In this document: positions 1 through 9,618 of the stretch, piece by piece
Position numbering within the stretch: position 1 is the first letter of the stretch
Layout: each line of letters begins with the position of its first letter
From: Eisenbergiella porci
Lineage (GTDB): Bacteria; Bacillota; Clostridia; Lachnospirales; Lachnospiraceae
NCBI RefSeq assembly: GCF_009696275.1
Contig: NZ_VUMI01000001.1
Coordinates: 1-64,000, forward strand
Reading direction: 5' to 3'
DNA length: 64,000 bases
Program-made: the position numbers and the translations under genes
Notes under the pieces: generated by a model
The model's input: only the letters and a program-made list of their open reading frames with translations
Told to the model about the DNA's origin: nothing
Databases searched by the model: none

Positions 1-160
1 TAATCGGGCGGTTGACGGAAACCGTATTGGCAGTAACCGGCACAAGCTATTACCACAATAATAAGGATATAAGAACGGCTGGGATATTGACTATATAACC
101 TTACCAACACATTTACGGACTAACACCTTATAAAAATATCAGGTTTTCTTTTCGAAAATA

Positions 161-1312
161 TTAATTTTTACCATTCCTGAAAAAATAGCCTCCCTCCTGT
201 CCCGCCGCTCCTTCCATATGCAGCTCCAGCAGCTGCTGCATGAGGATGGGAAGAGGAATGATACAGCCGCTTTTACGCATTTTTTCATAGAGCTGCCCCG
301 GTGTCTGGGGGGTAAAATCAAGGCAGGCGGCCACCCGCTGCTTCAGGCTCTTCTCTTTCATGGGACGGTTTTCCTGGGAATTCCTCTCCCTTGGACAATT
401 CGATACCGTCCGTTTTCCCGAAGGAATTTCCATCTGCCGCGGCCGGCAGTTTTGGCCCAGTTCTTCCAGAAGTGCCGACGGGCTGATTGCGACACCGGCT
501 CCCTGCCTGATAAGCGTATTGCAGCCGCTGCTCAGGGCATCCGTTACCCGCCCGGGAATTGCAAATACCTCCCTGCCCTGTTCCAGAGCCATATCCACCG
601 TAATCAGCGTACCGCTTTTTTCTCTGGCCTCCACCACGAGGATCAGGTCGGACAGGCCGCTGATGATACGGTTTCTGGGCGGGAACAGTCTTGCCTGGGG
701 GAGGGTTCCCGGCGGATATTCGGACACAATTCCGCCCCGCGCAGGTATCCGGTCAAACAGTCTGCCGTTCTCCGCAGGATAACATACATCCACGCCGCAG
801 CCAAGTACCGCATAGGTCCTTCCGCCGCAATCAAGCGCCGCTTCCTGGCTGATGCCGTCAATCCCCCTTGCCAGGCCGCTTACTACCTGGACACCCGCTG
901 CAGCCAGCGCGGAGGCGAAATATCTGGCCGCCTGTTTACCATATTCGGAACACATCCTGGCGCCTATCACTGCCACGCTCGGCGTCCCCTCTTCCGGAAG
1001 CCCGCCCCGAACGTAAATACCCTGAGGGGCATCCGGAATTTCCTGAAGCCTTGCAGGATACTCCGGATCAGAAACAGGGAGAAAACGGATTCCCCGTTTA
1101 AGAAGCATCTGATATTCCTGTTTCACATTTTTCTCTTTTCTGGCGCGCTGAAAACTTTTCAGCTGGGCCGCAGACAGAAGCCCGGCCAGCTCCTGTTCTT
1201 TCATTTCATACACGGCCTGTGCGCTGCCGGCCCTCTTAAGCAGCCTGCCCGCTGTCACTCTGCCTATTCCTTCTATATTACATAGCCAGTAAGAAAATTC
1301 CCTTTCCGTCAC
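161..1312 (-). CDS. dprA: DNA processing protein DprA (Smf)
   Basis: DprA binds incoming single-stranded DNA during natural transformation and loads RecA onto it in the cytoplasm. The 383-residue product has the Rossmann-like DprA core: GARMCSEYG near residue 115, the SGLARGID phosphate-binding motif, a GCGVDVCYPAEN stretch and PPRNRIISGLSD. An N-terminal helical region (about 1-60) and a C-terminal winged-helix-like tail follow the usual family layout, and the length is normal. The start is GTG at 1310-1312, overlapping the stop of the upstream comM-like gene as GTGA, so the two are translationally coupled. Family assignment is firm; whether this organism is transformable is not shown here. 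Confidence 0.96.
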   Translation of the reverse strand: MTEREFSYWLCNIEGIGRVTAGRLLKRAGSAQAVYEMKEQELAGLLSAAQLKSFQRARKEKNVKQEYQMLLKRGIRFLPVSDPEYPARLQEIPDAPQGIYVRGGLPEEGTPSVAVIGARMCSEYGKQAARYFASALAAAGVQVVSGLARGIDGISQEAALDCGGRTYAVLGCGVDVCYPAENGRLFDRIPARGGIVSEYPPGTLPQARLFPPRNRIISGLSDLILVVEAREKSGTLITVDMALEQGREVFAIPGRVTDALSSGCNTLIRQGAGVAISPSALLEELGQNCRPRQMEIPSGKRTVSNCPRERNSQENRPMKEKSLKQRVAACLDFTPQTPGQLYEKMRKSGCIIPLPILMQQLLELHMEGAAGQEGGYFFRNGKN

Positions 1313-2940
1313 CCTTTTTTCCTCCAGTACTTTCCATCGGCCATCCGGTAACAGGCCGCTTCACTTAGATGAACCTGTCCGATAGTATCTTTTCCGTCCA
1401 AATCTGCCAGCGTACGCGCCAGGCGGATAATCCTGTGATATGCTCTGGCGCTTAACTGCAGTGCATGAAATAGCTGTTCCATATATTGCTGCTGCGCCAG
1501 GCCCAGACGGCAGTATTTCCTGATTTCCCCTGGTCCCAGCTGGGAATTAAAACGCAGCCCGGTTCCTGCATAGCGAGCCTCCTGCCTGGCTCTGGCTTCC
1601 ATCACCTGCATTCTCAGGCTCCGGCTGTCTGCTCCCGTACCGGCATTTTCGCCTGCCAGTCCCGCAAAATCTATCCGTGATACCTCTGTAAAAATATCCA
1701 TTCTGTCAAGAATCGGACCGGACACACGGTTCAGATACCGCTGAACCTCACCGGGCGTACAGCGGCACCTGTTTCTGTCAGGATAGTAGCCGCAGGGGCA
1801 GGGATTCATGGCAGCCACAAGCATGAAATCCGAAGGATATACATAAGTGCCGCTGTTTCTGGCAATCTGTACCCGGCGTTCCTCCATGGGCTGCCGCAGC
1901 AAATCCAGCGTGGCTCTTTTAAACTCTGTCAGCTCGTCCAGAAACAGGACGCCTCTGTGTGCAAGACTGATCAATCCCGGCCTGGGCACCTGACCGCCTC
2001 CGGTGAGGGCCCGCGAGGTAACGGTATGATGCGGACTGATAAAAGGCCTGTTTTTAAGAAGCCCTGCCCCTTCTTCCATCAGTCCCGCCACACTGCGAAC
2101 CTTCGTCACCTCCAGCCGTTCCTGGGTCGACAGAGGCGGCAGAATGGACGGGATGCAGCGGGCCAGCATGGTTTTACCGGAGCCGGGAGGGCCGATCATG
2201 AGTAAATGATGAAAGCCCGCGGCGGCTACCACAGCCGCCCGTTTAGCGCTCTCCTGCCCGGAAACATCCGCAAAATCCGGCAATGTTTCAGCCAGGTCCG
2301 CCGTTCTTTCCATATTGGCTGCCACATTGCCCGACAAGCTGTCTGCGTCTGTATTTTTTTCTGTTTTTTCCATATACATGATATCTTTATACAACAGGTT
2401 TTCCGGGATACCGTCACGGCACTGCAGAAGCTCTATCAGCTGTATGAGACAGCCGGCTCCCAGAATCTTTATTCCTTCCACCAGCTGTGCTTCCGCAAGG
2501 TTTTCCAAAGGGACGATACATCGCTTTAAGCCCTGCTTCTTTGCTTCCAGCGCCATGGGAAGAATCCCCCTCACCGGTTTAATTTCCCCGCTCAGGCCCA
2601 GTTCTCCCGCTATCATGGAGTCCTTTACGTAATCCTGGGGGATCATGCCCGTGGAAACCAGTATTCCCACCGCCACAGGCAAATCGTAGGAGGTGCCCTC
2701 CTTGTGGAGGCTGGCCGGAGAGATATTCACTGTAATACGCACAGGAGGCAGCGCCGCCTCCGCATTTTTTAAGGCTACACGGATTCGCTCCCTGGCCTCC
2801 TTGACTTCGCTCCCCAAGAGGCCCACCATTTCAAAGCCCGGCAATCCCCTGGAAGCGTCCACTTCCACCCGGGCCAGATAGCTCTCCATACCATGCAGCC
2901 CGCCTGTATAAACTGTACTGTACATTTTTTTCTCCTGCAA
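1309..2940 (-). CDS. comM: YifB/ComM family magnesium-chelatase-like AAA+ ATPase
   Basis: The 543-residue protein has an N-terminal Lon-protease-like S5 fold domain (about 1-170), then a Mg-chelatase AAA+ module with Walker A GPPGSGKTML, Walker B-like VLFLDELTEF and the zinc-finger-like MNPCPCGYYPD segment, and a C-terminal Mg-chelatase domain. In Haemophilus and Vibrio, ComM is a branch-migration helicase for integrating transforming DNA; in Firmicutes (YifB) the role is inferred. A polar linker of about 45 residues between the two domains makes it somewhat longer than usual. It is the first gene of a comM-dprA operon (GTGA overlap), behind a near-consensus sigma-A promoter overlapped by a dyad. 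Confidence 0.93.
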   Translation of the reverse strand: MQEKKMYSTVYTGGLHGMESYLARVEVDASRGLPGFEMVGLLGSEVKEARERIRVALKNAEAALPPVRITVNISPASLHKEGTSYDLPVAVGILVSTGMIPQDYVKDSMIAGELGLSGEIKPVRGILPMALEAKKQGLKRCIVPLENLAEAQLVEGIKILGAGCLIQLIELLQCRDGIPENLLYKDIMYMEKTEKNTDADSLSGNVAANMERTADLAETLPDFADVSGQESAKRAAVVAAAGFHHLLMIGPPGSGKTMLARCIPSILPPLSTQERLEVTKVRSVAGLMEEGAGLLKNRPFISPHHTVTSRALTGGGQVPRPGLISLAHRGVLFLDELTEFKRATLDLLRQPMEERRVQIARNSGTYVYPSDFMLVAAMNPCPCGYYPDRNRCRCTPGEVQRYLNRVSGPILDRMDIFTEVSRIDFAGLAGENAGTGADSRSLRMQVMEARARQEARYAGTGLRFNSQLGPGEIRKYCRLGLAQQQYMEQLFHALQLSARAYHRIIRLARTLADLDGKDTIGQVHLSEAACYRMADGKYWRKKG

Positions 2941-3017
2941 ATCAGATGAATGGCCTTGAAAAAGGCAACAGATAGTTGATCGATAAAAAGATTAAGATAA
3001 TAAGAATAAATAAAGAA

Positions 3018-3046
3018 ATTATAAATAAGAAAATACAAGATTGCAA
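3018..3046 (-). promoter_or_regulatory. Sigma-A-type promoter of comM-dprA
   Basis: On the minus strand the -35 is TTGCAA (3041-3046), the spacer is 17 bp and the -10 is a perfect TATAAT (3018-3023). Transcription would start near 3010, leaving a leader of about 70 nt before the comM start. The -35 lies inside a TTGCAA-type dyad, so a repressor or activator bound there would act directly on this promoter. Confidence 0.75.
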
Positions 3047-3102
3047 TTTGCAATTTCTTTTCAGAATAAGAAATCACGATACGAAGGAACTGCAAATTGC
3101 AA
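3041..3102. promoter_or_regulatory. Paired TTGCAA(A/T)TTGCAA dyads upstream of comM
   Basis: Two 13-bp dyads, TTGCAATTTGCAA at 3041-3053 and CTGCAAATTGCAA at 3090-3102, lie in the 179-bp gap between sigK and comM. They are inverted copies of each other, with centres about 49 bp apart, close to five helical turns. The first covers the -35 box of the comM promoter. This arrangement fits a dimeric regulator binding two phased sites; the regulator is unknown. Confidence 0.6.
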
Positions 3103-3119
3103 TATTCTTTTGTGCTTCG

Positions 3120-3773
3120 TTACAGGTAGTGGACCTCCATTTTTTCGAAGCCCTCACGCAGCTTGTTCAGAGCCCTTTTTTCAATCCGGGACACATAGCT
3201 TCTGGAAATATCCAGCTTTTTGCCGATTTCCCGCTGAGTGACCTCCTCGCCGCCGTACAGTCCGTAGCGCAGACAGATGATTTCCTTTTCCCGTTCCGTT
3301 AACAGGGTATCAATCAGGCCGGAAAGCTTGCCGAGACTTCTCTCCAGCTCCATCTGATCCACGATGTCAGGCTGCTCCTGCGGCGTAACATCCAGCAGGC
3401 TGATTTCATTTCCTTCCCGGTCGGTGCCTATCGGATCATAAAGCGAAACCTCGCGGGATGTCTTTTTTTTGCTTCTGAGCATCATCAGCAGCTCGTTATC
3501 TATGCATCTGGCCGCATAGGTGGCCAGCTTGCTGTTTTTGGATGAATCAAAGGATTCCACCGCTTTGATGAGGCCTATGGTCCCAATGGATATCAAATCC
3601 TCCATATCCTCATCTACGTTCTGATACTTTTTTGCGATATGGGCTACCAGCCGCAGATTTCGCTCAATCAGTATCTGCTTGGCTTCCCTGGCTTTTACGC
3701 CGTCACTCCCCTGCAGCGCTTCCAGACACGCGCTTTCCTCCTCTTTCGACAGTGGTTTCAGAAAGGTTTTCAA
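3120..3773 (-). CDS. sigK: RNA polymerase sigma factor SigK (late mother-cell sigma)
   Basis: The sigma-70 family protein of 217 residues carries region 2 (AHIAKKYQNVDEDMEDLISIG near residues 47-67; LATYAARCIDNELLMMLRS) and region 4 with a helix-turn-helix (TQREIGKKLDISRSYVSRIE). KTSREVSLYDPIGTDREGNE between them is typical of SigE/SigK. The N-terminus, reading KPLSKEEE within the first dozen residues, matches mature SigK, so this version has no pro-sequence; the frame is closed by a TGA just upstream. The start is a TTG at 3771-3773, with GGGGG six bases upstream as a possible ribosome site. The gene is uninterrupted: no skin-type element splits it here. SigK directs coat and exosporium genes in the mother cell. 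Confidence 0.92.
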   Translation of the reverse strand: MKTFLKPLSKEEESACLEALQGSDGVKAREAKQILIERNLRLVAHIAKKYQNVDEDMEDLISIGTIGLIKAVESFDSSKNSKLATYAARCIDNELLMMLRSKKKTSREVSLYDPIGTDREGNEISLLDVTPQEQPDIVDQMELERSLGKLSGLIDTLLTEREKEIICLRYGLYGGEEVTQREIGKKLDISRSYVSRIEKRALNKLREGFEKMEVHYL

Positions 3774-3860
3774 CAGGAGCCCCCATAGTCAATTTAATAC
3801 TATTCTATGTGGCGCCAAAGCTTATAGTGCCAGTACTTTTCAAAACCTTTCAGGAGTCTT

Positions 3861-5060
3861 TCAGAATAAAAATTCGGAAAGCGCATAGTTACTGACGTCA
3901 ATTCCATAATCAGTCAGCTTTAAAAATTCTTCGTGCACACCGTTTTTTTCCTGGGAATACCGTTCCAGCAGCCCTTCGTGCGTGAGCTTTTCCACCGGTC
4001 CTGCGTAAACCTCCTCCACAGTCCTGCCAAAGGCCTCACGGAACCGTCGGAGGGAAATACCTTCGGTAATCCGCAGACCCAAAAACATGAATTCTTCCAT
4101 CTGCTCCTCTGCGGACAGCGTCTGAACCGCCTGCTTCACAGGTGTGGCAAACCCTTCAGCTGCAGAACCGGACAGGTATTCCTTCATATCCGATGTATTG
4201 TTCCAGCGCACATTCTGCCGAAGGGAAGCCGCCCCCAGCCCGAAGCCCGCGTAGTCGGTCCGTTTCCAGTAGGAGAGATTGTGGCGGCAGGAAAAACCCG
4301 GCCGGGCGTAGTTGGATATCTCATAACGGCCATAGCCGGCTTCTGCCAGATACGCCTTCGTCTGACTGTACATGAGACGGTCCGTTTCCTCATCCGGCAG
4401 GGGCGGATGTCCCGCCGCCGGTTTTTCCCCGCCGTAAAACGTATAAAACGGCGTACCTTCCTCAATGATAAGGCTGTAGGCGGAAATATGTTCCGGTTCA
4501 AGGGCTGCCGTTTTCTTCAGGGTATCCATCCAGGCCTGCGGCGTCTGGCCCGGAAGCGCCGACATGAGATCCACATTAATATTGGAAAAGCCCGCCTCTC
4601 TGGCCAGCCTGAAGCTGTTAAGGAACTCCCCCCAGGTATGGATCCGTCCCAGCGCCTTCAGTTCCCGGTCATTGGCTGACTGCAGTCCGATGCTGAGCCT
4701 GTTGATTCCCGCCCTGCGGTACCATTCCAGATTATCTGCCGTAAGCGTTCCCGGATTGGCTTCCATAGTGATTTCCGGTGCTTCTTCCTCCGGGGCAAAT
4801 GAAAAATTTTGCCGCAGGCATTCCATAATCCGGAAAAGCTCCTTCCCCGGAAGCAGGGACGGCGTGCCGCCTCCAAAAAAGACGGTCTTTACCGCATAAT
4901 CACTGTAAAGCGGAGCCTGGGCCCGTATTTCCGCAAGCAGGGCTTCCACATATTCTGTTTTCGTCTGTTCATCTGTGGGGGCTGAAAGGAAATCACAATA
5001 AAGACATTTGCGTACGCAAAAGGGAATGTGTAAATAGATGCCAAGGGGGGCCTGCTTCAT
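3861..5060 (-). CDS. hemW: HemW-type radical SAM heme chaperone (oxygen-independent coproporphyrinogen oxidase-like)
   Basis: The 399-residue protein opens with GIYLHIPFC and the radical SAM cluster CVRKCLYC (CxxxCxxC), followed by FFGGGTPSLL and the EANPGTL and GLQSAND segments of the HemN/HemW family. The C-terminal HemN-like domain (ISNYARPGFSCRHNLSYW onwards) is complete. The family was long annotated as coproporphyrinogen III oxidase, but proteins of this length with this cysteine arrangement are now assigned to heme insertion or trafficking. In many Firmicutes hemW sits beside lepA, as here, with 274 bp and a terminator between them. Confidence 0.93.
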   Translation of the reverse strand: MKQAPLGIYLHIPFCVRKCLYCDFLSAPTDEQTKTEYVEALLAEIRAQAPLYSDYAVKTVFFGGGTPSLLPGKELFRIMECLRQNFSFAPEEEAPEITMEANPGTLTADNLEWYRRAGINRLSIGLQSANDRELKALGRIHTWGEFLNSFRLAREAGFSNINVDLMSALPGQTPQAWMDTLKKTAALEPEHISAYSLIIEEGTPFYTFYGGEKPAAGHPPLPDEETDRLMYSQTKAYLAEAGYGRYEISNYARPGFSCRHNLSYWKRTDYAGFGLGAASLRQNVRWNNTSDMKEYLSGSAAEGFATPVKQAVQTLSAEEQMEEFMFLGLRITEGISLRRFREAFGRTVEEVYAGPVEKLTHEGLLERYSQEKNGVHEEFLKLTDYGIDVSNYALSEFLF

Positions 5061-5242
5061 TTGTTCTGCTCCTGTTCCTCTGCCGGGCCGGCTTCCTCTG
5101 CTGTTTCAGAATAACAGAAAAAAGTCCGGCTGGGAAGAGTGTAAATTATAAAATGTTTGTAAACTCCGGGTTTCCCGTTATAGTCCAAAAATCAAGATAA
5201 ATAAGCTGCTCTGTTTTTATGCTTTTGTGCCTTGTCTCACAG

Positions 5243-5272
5243 AAAAAGCCCATGGAAGCCATGGACTTTTTT
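5243..5272. terminator. Intrinsic terminator downstream of lepA
   Basis: Hairpin with arms AAAAAGcCCATGG and CCATGGaCTTTTT around a three-base AAG loop. The A and T runs on both sides make it able to act in either direction. It lies after the lepA stop and before hemW on the minus strand. Nothing else recognisable occupies the rest of the 5061-5334 gap. Confidence 0.8.
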
Positions 5273-5334
5273 GCTATTGTCCATTCGGAAGCGGACCTGC
5301 TGCAGAGGCTGCCGACGGACGTTTTATAAGTCAT

Positions 5335-7149
5335 TTACTTCTTATCGTCAAGCTTCAGTACGCTCATGAAGGCTTCCTGTGGAATTTCCACATTGCCTAC
5401 CTGACGCATGCGCTTCTTACCTTCCTTCTGCTTTTCCAGCAGCTTTTTCTTACGGGAGATATCACCGCCGTAGCACTTGGCGAGAACATCCTTGCGCATG
5501 GCCTTCACGGTTTCCCTGGCGATAATTTTGCCGCCTACCGCCGCCTGAATCGGGATTTCAAACAGATGTCTGGGAATTTCGTCCTTCAGCCGTTCACACA
5601 TTCTGCGGCCTCTCTCATAAGCGCTGTCCTTATGGACAATAAAGGAAAGAGCGTCTACTTCTTCCCGGTTAATCAGGATATCAAGCTTCACAAGCTCTGA
5701 CTGTTCATAGCCCTTCAGTTCATAATCAAAAGACGCATAGCCCTTGGAACGGGATTTGAGGGCGTCAAAGAAATCGTAAATAATTTCATTCAAAGGAAGC
5801 TCATATTTGAGCAGCGCCCTTTTTTCCTCCATATATTCCATGCTCAGATAACGGCCTCTGCGTTCCTGGCAAAGATCCATGATGGAACCGATAAACTCGC
5901 TGGTTACCATAATTTCGGCGCTGACAATGGGTTCTTCCATGTATTCGATTACGGAAGGGTCGGGCAGATTGGAGGGATTGGTCAGATCCATGACCTCCCC
6001 GTTCGTCTTATGCACCTTATAAACAACGCCCGGCGCCGTGGTAACCAGATCCAGGTTGTATTCCCTTTCCAGCCTTTCTTCGATTACCTCCAGGTGAAGA
6101 AGTCCCAGGAACCCGCAGCGGAAGCCAAAACCCAATGCCGCCGAGGTTTCCGGCTCATAGAAAAGGGAGGCGTCATTGAGCCGCAGCTTTTCCAGGGCAT
6201 CCCGCAGATCCGGATATTTTGCGCCGTCTGCCGGATACATGCCGCAGTAAACCATGGGATTTACTTTCTTATAGCCGGGCAGGGGCTTAGCGCAGGGATG
6301 TTCCGCATTGGTTACGGTATCGCCCACGGCGGTGTCCTTTACATTTTTAATGGAGGCGGTGATATATCCTACCATTCCTGCGCTTAGCTCTTCACAGGGA
6401 ATGAACTGGCCCGCGCCAAAGTAGCCTACCTCCACAACCTCCTCCTGCGCTCCTGTGGCCATCATGCGGACAGGGGTTCCTTTACTCACTTTGCCTTCCA
6501 TAATCCGGCAGAAAATAATAACGCCTTTATATGGATCATACAGGGAGTCAAAAATAAGAGCCTGTAGGGGGTTGTCCGGGCTGCCGCCGGGAGCCGGGAT
6601 CTTGCTCACAATCTGTTCCAGCACTTCATCGATGCCGATGCCGTTTTTAGCGGAAATCAACGGCGCGTCATGGGCTTCCAGGCCGATCACGTCCTCAATT
6701 TCCTCTTTCACCCGGTCCGGCTCCGCGCTGGGCAGATCTATTTTATTGATGACGGGGAATACGTCCAGGTCGTGATCCAGCGCCATGTAAACATTCGCCA
6801 GCGTCTGAGCCTCGATTCCCTGGGCTGCATCCACAACGAGCACCGCGCCGTCGCAGGCCGCCAGGGAACGGCTGACCTCGTAATTGAAGTCCACGTGACC
6901 CGGAGTGTCTATCAGGTTGAGAATATACTCTTCTCCGTTTTTCGCTTTATATACGGTACGGACCGCCTGGGATTTGATGGTAATCCCTCTTTCCCTCTCC
7001 AAATCCATATTGTCAAGCACCTGCTCCTGCATTTCCCTGCTTGTCAGGAGCCCGGTCCGTTCAATGATCCTGTCCGCCAGTGTGGATTTGCCGTGATCAA
7101 TGTGGGCAATAATACAGAAATTCCTGATTTTACTCTGATCTATGGACAT
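5335..7149 (-). CDS. lepA: Elongation factor 4 (LepA), ribosome back-translocating GTPase
   Basis: LepA/EF4 is a translational GTPase acting on stalled or mis-translocated ribosomes and in ribosome assembly. The product of about 604 residues shows G1 AHIDHGKST, the G2/G3 region with [10 protein letters not shown] and DTPGHVDF, G4 NKIDL and the LepA-specific C-terminal domain with [16 protein letters not shown]. The start is taken at 7149 ([11 protein letters not shown]), eight codons inside the longest frame, because GGAGGAAATAT lies directly before that ATG. Its promoter overlaps the end of spoIIP, and its leader of about 115 nt contains a small AGGAACC/GGTTCCT hairpin (roughly 7178-7206). 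Confidence 0.97.
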   Translation of the reverse strand: MSIDQSKIRNFCIIAHIDHGKSTLADRIIERTGLLTSREMQEQVLDNMDLERERGITIKSQAVRTVYKAKNGEEYILNLIDTPGHVDFNYEVSRSLAACDGAVLVVDAAQGIEAQTLANVYMALDHDLDVFPVINKIDLPSAEPDRVKEEIEDVIGLEAHDAPLISAKNGIGIDEVLEQIVSKIPAPGGSPDNPLQALIFDSLYDPYKGVIIFCRIMEGKVSKGTPVRMMATGAQEEVVEVGYFGAGQFIPCEELSAGMVGYITASIKNVKDTAVGDTVTNAEHPCAKPLPGYKKVNPMVYCGMYPADGAKYPDLRDALEKLRLNDASLFYEPETSAALGFGFRCGFLGLLHLEVIEERLEREYNLDLVTTAPGVVYKVHKTNGEVMDLTNPSNLPDPSVIEYMEEPIVSAEIMVTSEFIGSIMDLCQERRGRYLSMEYMEEKRALLKYELPLNEIIYDFFDALKSRSKGYASFDYELKGYEQSELVKLDILINREEVDALSFIVHKDSAYERGRRMCERLKDEIPRHLFEIPIQAAVGGKIIARETVKAMRKDVLAKCYGGDISRKKKLLEKQKEGKKRMRQVGNVEIPQEAFMSVLKLDDKK

Positions 7150-7272
7150 ATATTTCCTCCAAATCTTTTGCATACTTCAGGAACCAGCCTGATGCAGCAG
7201 GTTCCTTTATTCATAAAATATTAGGTTTTTCAGACGCTCAGGGTTCTGCGCGCCTTACATTTTCACCTGCTA

Positions 7273-7301
7273 AGTATAGCAAAATCAGGGTTCCCGGTCA
7301 A
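7273..7301 (-). promoter_or_regulatory. Sigma-A-type promoter of lepA
   Basis: Minus-strand TTGACC (7296-7301), 17-bp spacer, TATACT (7273-7278), with a TGC just upstream of the -10 (extended -10). The -35 overlaps the stop codon of spoIIP, so lepA can be transcribed in vegetative cells independently of the sporulation genes upstream. Confidence 0.75.
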
Positions 7302-8623
7302 TACAAACCCTTACCGGATAATTCCAGATCGAGAATGTGGGCAATCGGTGCGCAGGCATTCCTGATTTCTTCCACCGTATTTGTCTGTGCACCCAGCTCT
7401 ATCAGCAGGGAACGGGGACGAAGATGCATGTTATATCGGTAACCCTTTAAATAAATACGTCTTGTCAGTCCCGGGTAATACTCATTTGCAATCACCTGCA
7501 TCTGGAAGGAAAAAGCCAGATTATCGTCTATGTATGGGTTTTGTAAATACTCAATCTCTCCGTGGGCTTTGGTATAGGACAGTCCGTTAAAAAACATAAA
7601 TTTCGCCGTGGGTTTTCCGTTCAGATCCATAACCAGCTTCCTGCCCTCCAGCACTTCATCCCTGTGCAGGTCAATCACCACTTCAATGGTGGGATTTTCC
7701 GCAAGCACCTGCTCTATGGCAGGCAGTGAATTGGAATAAGCATAGTCTCTGGCTTCCACATCGTATTCCCCGGTGTGGTGAATTACATTATAGCCGTACT
7801 CCTCCCGCAGTATCTGTGCCAGCAGCTCCCCGGCGCCCATAATAGTCGTGGAAGAATCCCCCGGTACGGAATCCACAAAATCCTCCTGGGAATGGGTGTG
7901 ATAAATCAGGATTTGCGGCACATCCGGATTTTTTGTAATCGCCATGGTTTTGCCAAGCAGGGAATCCAGGTTCAGACGGGCGGGGCTGGCCTGCGTGGTA
8001 GCATCAACGGCATAAAATTCCTTAATCAACGCGTCAAAATCCTGATAATAGCTCCAGTTGTATTCCTGGCTTCTTCCTGCCGCCCTGATAAAGCCGAACT
8101 GATCTGCTGACGGGACCGGAGTTTCCTCCTGATCTGCACTTTCCTCTTCCTCCGGCCGGCCTGTCTGATTTTCCTCCTGGAGCAGCTGCGTCATTTTATC
8201 ATCCAGCTGTATTCTCCCTTCAGATGTTTCCGGCGCCTCCAGCGCATCCCCGTCCTCGCTTTCCGTATATTCACTCGCTCCCTCCAGCAAAAGGATCCGT
8301 TCATAGGTGCTTCCGCTCTCCGTCTGCAGCCCACCGTCCTCCTGGCTTCCCGCATAGGCAAACAATGGTACCTGCTGTCCCAGCATATTGAGAAACCAGC
8401 TTCCCTGTGTACTGCTGCGGTCCGCAAAAGCAAAGGAAGGAAGCCATACATTCAGCACGCTTTCTTCCGCTTTCCCTGCCAGCGCTTCCTTCCATGAGAA
8501 ACTGCTCCCTCCGCCTCCGTCTGAGGAGCTTCGCCCTGTGAACAGAAAATCCCCCAGGGCAATTACAAGAAGCACAAGCACACATTTATGAAAAATATTT
8601 CTTCCGTTCCATTTTTTATTCAT
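7298..8623 (-). CDS. spoIIP: Stage II sporulation protein P (peptidoglycan hydrolase SpoIIP)
   Basis: SpoIIP is an amidase/endopeptidase that, with SpoIID and SpoIIM, thins septal peptidoglycan during engulfment. The 441-residue product has an N-terminal membrane anchor (about 13-30), a long acidic Glu/Ser-rich linker to about residue 190, and the C-terminal SpoIIP domain with the metal-binding signature ILIYHTHSQEDF, VIDLHRDEV and LIELGAQTNTVEE near the end. It lies directly downstream of gpr on the same strand (41-bp gap), a common clostridial arrangement. The Shine-Dalgarno site is weak, AGGTG about 13 bases before the ATG. Confidence 0.93.
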   Translation of the reverse strand: MNKKWNGRNIFHKCVLVLLVIALGDFLFTGRSSSDGGGGSSFSWKEALAGKAEESVLNVWLPSFAFADRSSTQGSWFLNMLGQQVPLFAYAGSQEDGGLQTESGSTYERILLLEGASEYTESEDGDALEAPETSEGRIQLDDKMTQLLQEENQTGRPEEEESADQEETPVPSADQFGFIRAAGRSQEYNWSYYQDFDALIKEFYAVDATTQASPARLNLDSLLGKTMAITKNPDVPQILIYHTHSQEDFVDSVPGDSSTTIMGAGELLAQILREEYGYNVIHHTGEYDVEARDYAYSNSLPAIEQVLAENPTIEVVIDLHRDEVLEGRKLVMDLNGKPTAKFMFFNGLSYTKAHGEIEYLQNPYIDDNLAFSFQMQVIANEYYPGLTRRIYLKGYRYNMHLRPRSLLIELGAQTNTVEEIRNACAPIAHILDLELSGKGLY

Positions 8624-8664
8624 AGAAGAATATATGCACCTGCGCTTCTCAATTATGCAGACAA

Positions 8665-9576
8665 TCAGGCAATATCCAGCGCAATGTTGATCGCCTCGGA
8701 AATTGTAAAGCTCAGACGTTTTACCGTTTCGTCAATATCCTTGCTTGTGACGTACATATTATTCAGTTCAGACATGGCCTTGGGATGCTCGCGGTTAAAA
8801 AAATGTCCGCTTTCCCCGTATTCCTGCAGCATGCTTTCTATGGCATCGCCTACAATGGTCGCCGCATCAACTACGGTGGGCACGCCGATGGCAATCACAG
8901 GAACTCCCAGGCTTTCCTTTGTGATGGCATTCCGGTGATTTCCCACCCCGGATCCGGGATGGATGCCCGCATCTGAAACCTGGATAGTGCGGTTTAGCCG
9001 CTTCGTGCTTCTTGCCGCCAATGCGTCCACCACTATCAGGGCATCCGGCTTCGTCTGATCAACCACGCCTTTTACAATCTCCGCAGTTTCCATACCGGTC
9101 ATTGCCGTAACGCCCGGGACAATACTGCTGACCTGATGCATTTTTTCCCTGCCGTAGGCGGCTTTGCCGTATTCCTTAATCACATGCCTGTTGATAAACA
9201 GATTATCCACCACCTCCGGCCCCAGGGCATCCGCAGTGACATCCCGGTTTCCCAGGCCTACCACCAGAATAGACTGTTCTTTTTCAATCTCCGGGATCAG
9301 CCTGCGCAGCTGCTTTGCCAGCTCCTCGGAAACCTCCCGGTGGTAATCCTCATCCGGCTCTATCAGTGCCGGCGCTTCCAGTGTGACATAGGTACCCATA
9401 GGTTTCCCCATGGCTTTTGCTCCGTTTTTAGTATCAATGATGACACGGGTAATCTGCACCTCGCTCTTCTCACTCCGGGACTCCTCCACCCGGACCCCCC
9501 GCAGCTCTCCGTCCGCATCCGTAATACTTTCCCTGGCTTCCAGCGCCAGGTCCGTTCTTACCTGAAAACAACTCAT
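8665..9576 (-). CDS. gpr: Germination protease GPR (spore SASP endopeptidase)
   Basis: GPR is made in the forespore as a zymogen and, on germination, cleaves the small acid-soluble proteins that coat spore DNA. The 303-residue protein starts with a short pro-peptide ending in the self-cleavage region FQVRTDLALEARE, followed by VVGLGNRDVTADALGP and PDALIVVDALAARSTKRLN, all typical of peptidase family A25. GGGAGAGTACAG precedes the ATG. It is divergent from rpsT; its upstream region holds a perfect dyad and a CATAGTA box that resembles sigma-F/G -10 elements. Confidence 0.94.
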   Translation of the reverse strand: MSCFQVRTDLALEARESITDADGELRGVRVEESRSEKSEVQITRVIIDTKNGAKAMGKPMGTYVTLEAPALIEPDEDYHREVSEELAKQLRRLIPEIEKEQSILVVGLGNRDVTADALGPEVVDNLFINRHVIKEYGKAAYGREKMHQVSSIVPGVTAMTGMETAEIVKGVVDQTKPDALIVVDALAARSTKRLNRTIQVSDAGIHPGSGVGNHRNAITKESLGVPVIAIGVPTVVDAATIVGDAIESMLQEYGESGHFFNREHPKAMSELNNMYVTSKDIDETVKRLSFTISEAINIALDIA

Positions 9577-9618
9577 CTGTACTCTCCCGCTTTTCCCTTT
9601 TTATATTTTGATTATTCG

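Noticed and set aside
3-98. Plus-strand open piece ending in TAA at the window edge that could be the tail of a gene
   Set aside because: Only 31 codons, no family recognised, and no neighbour on this strand to support it.
218-1285. Long plus-strand open frame opposite dprA
   Set aside because: It is the antisense of a well-conserved gene and has low-complexity, Arg/Pro-rich composition typical of shadow frames.
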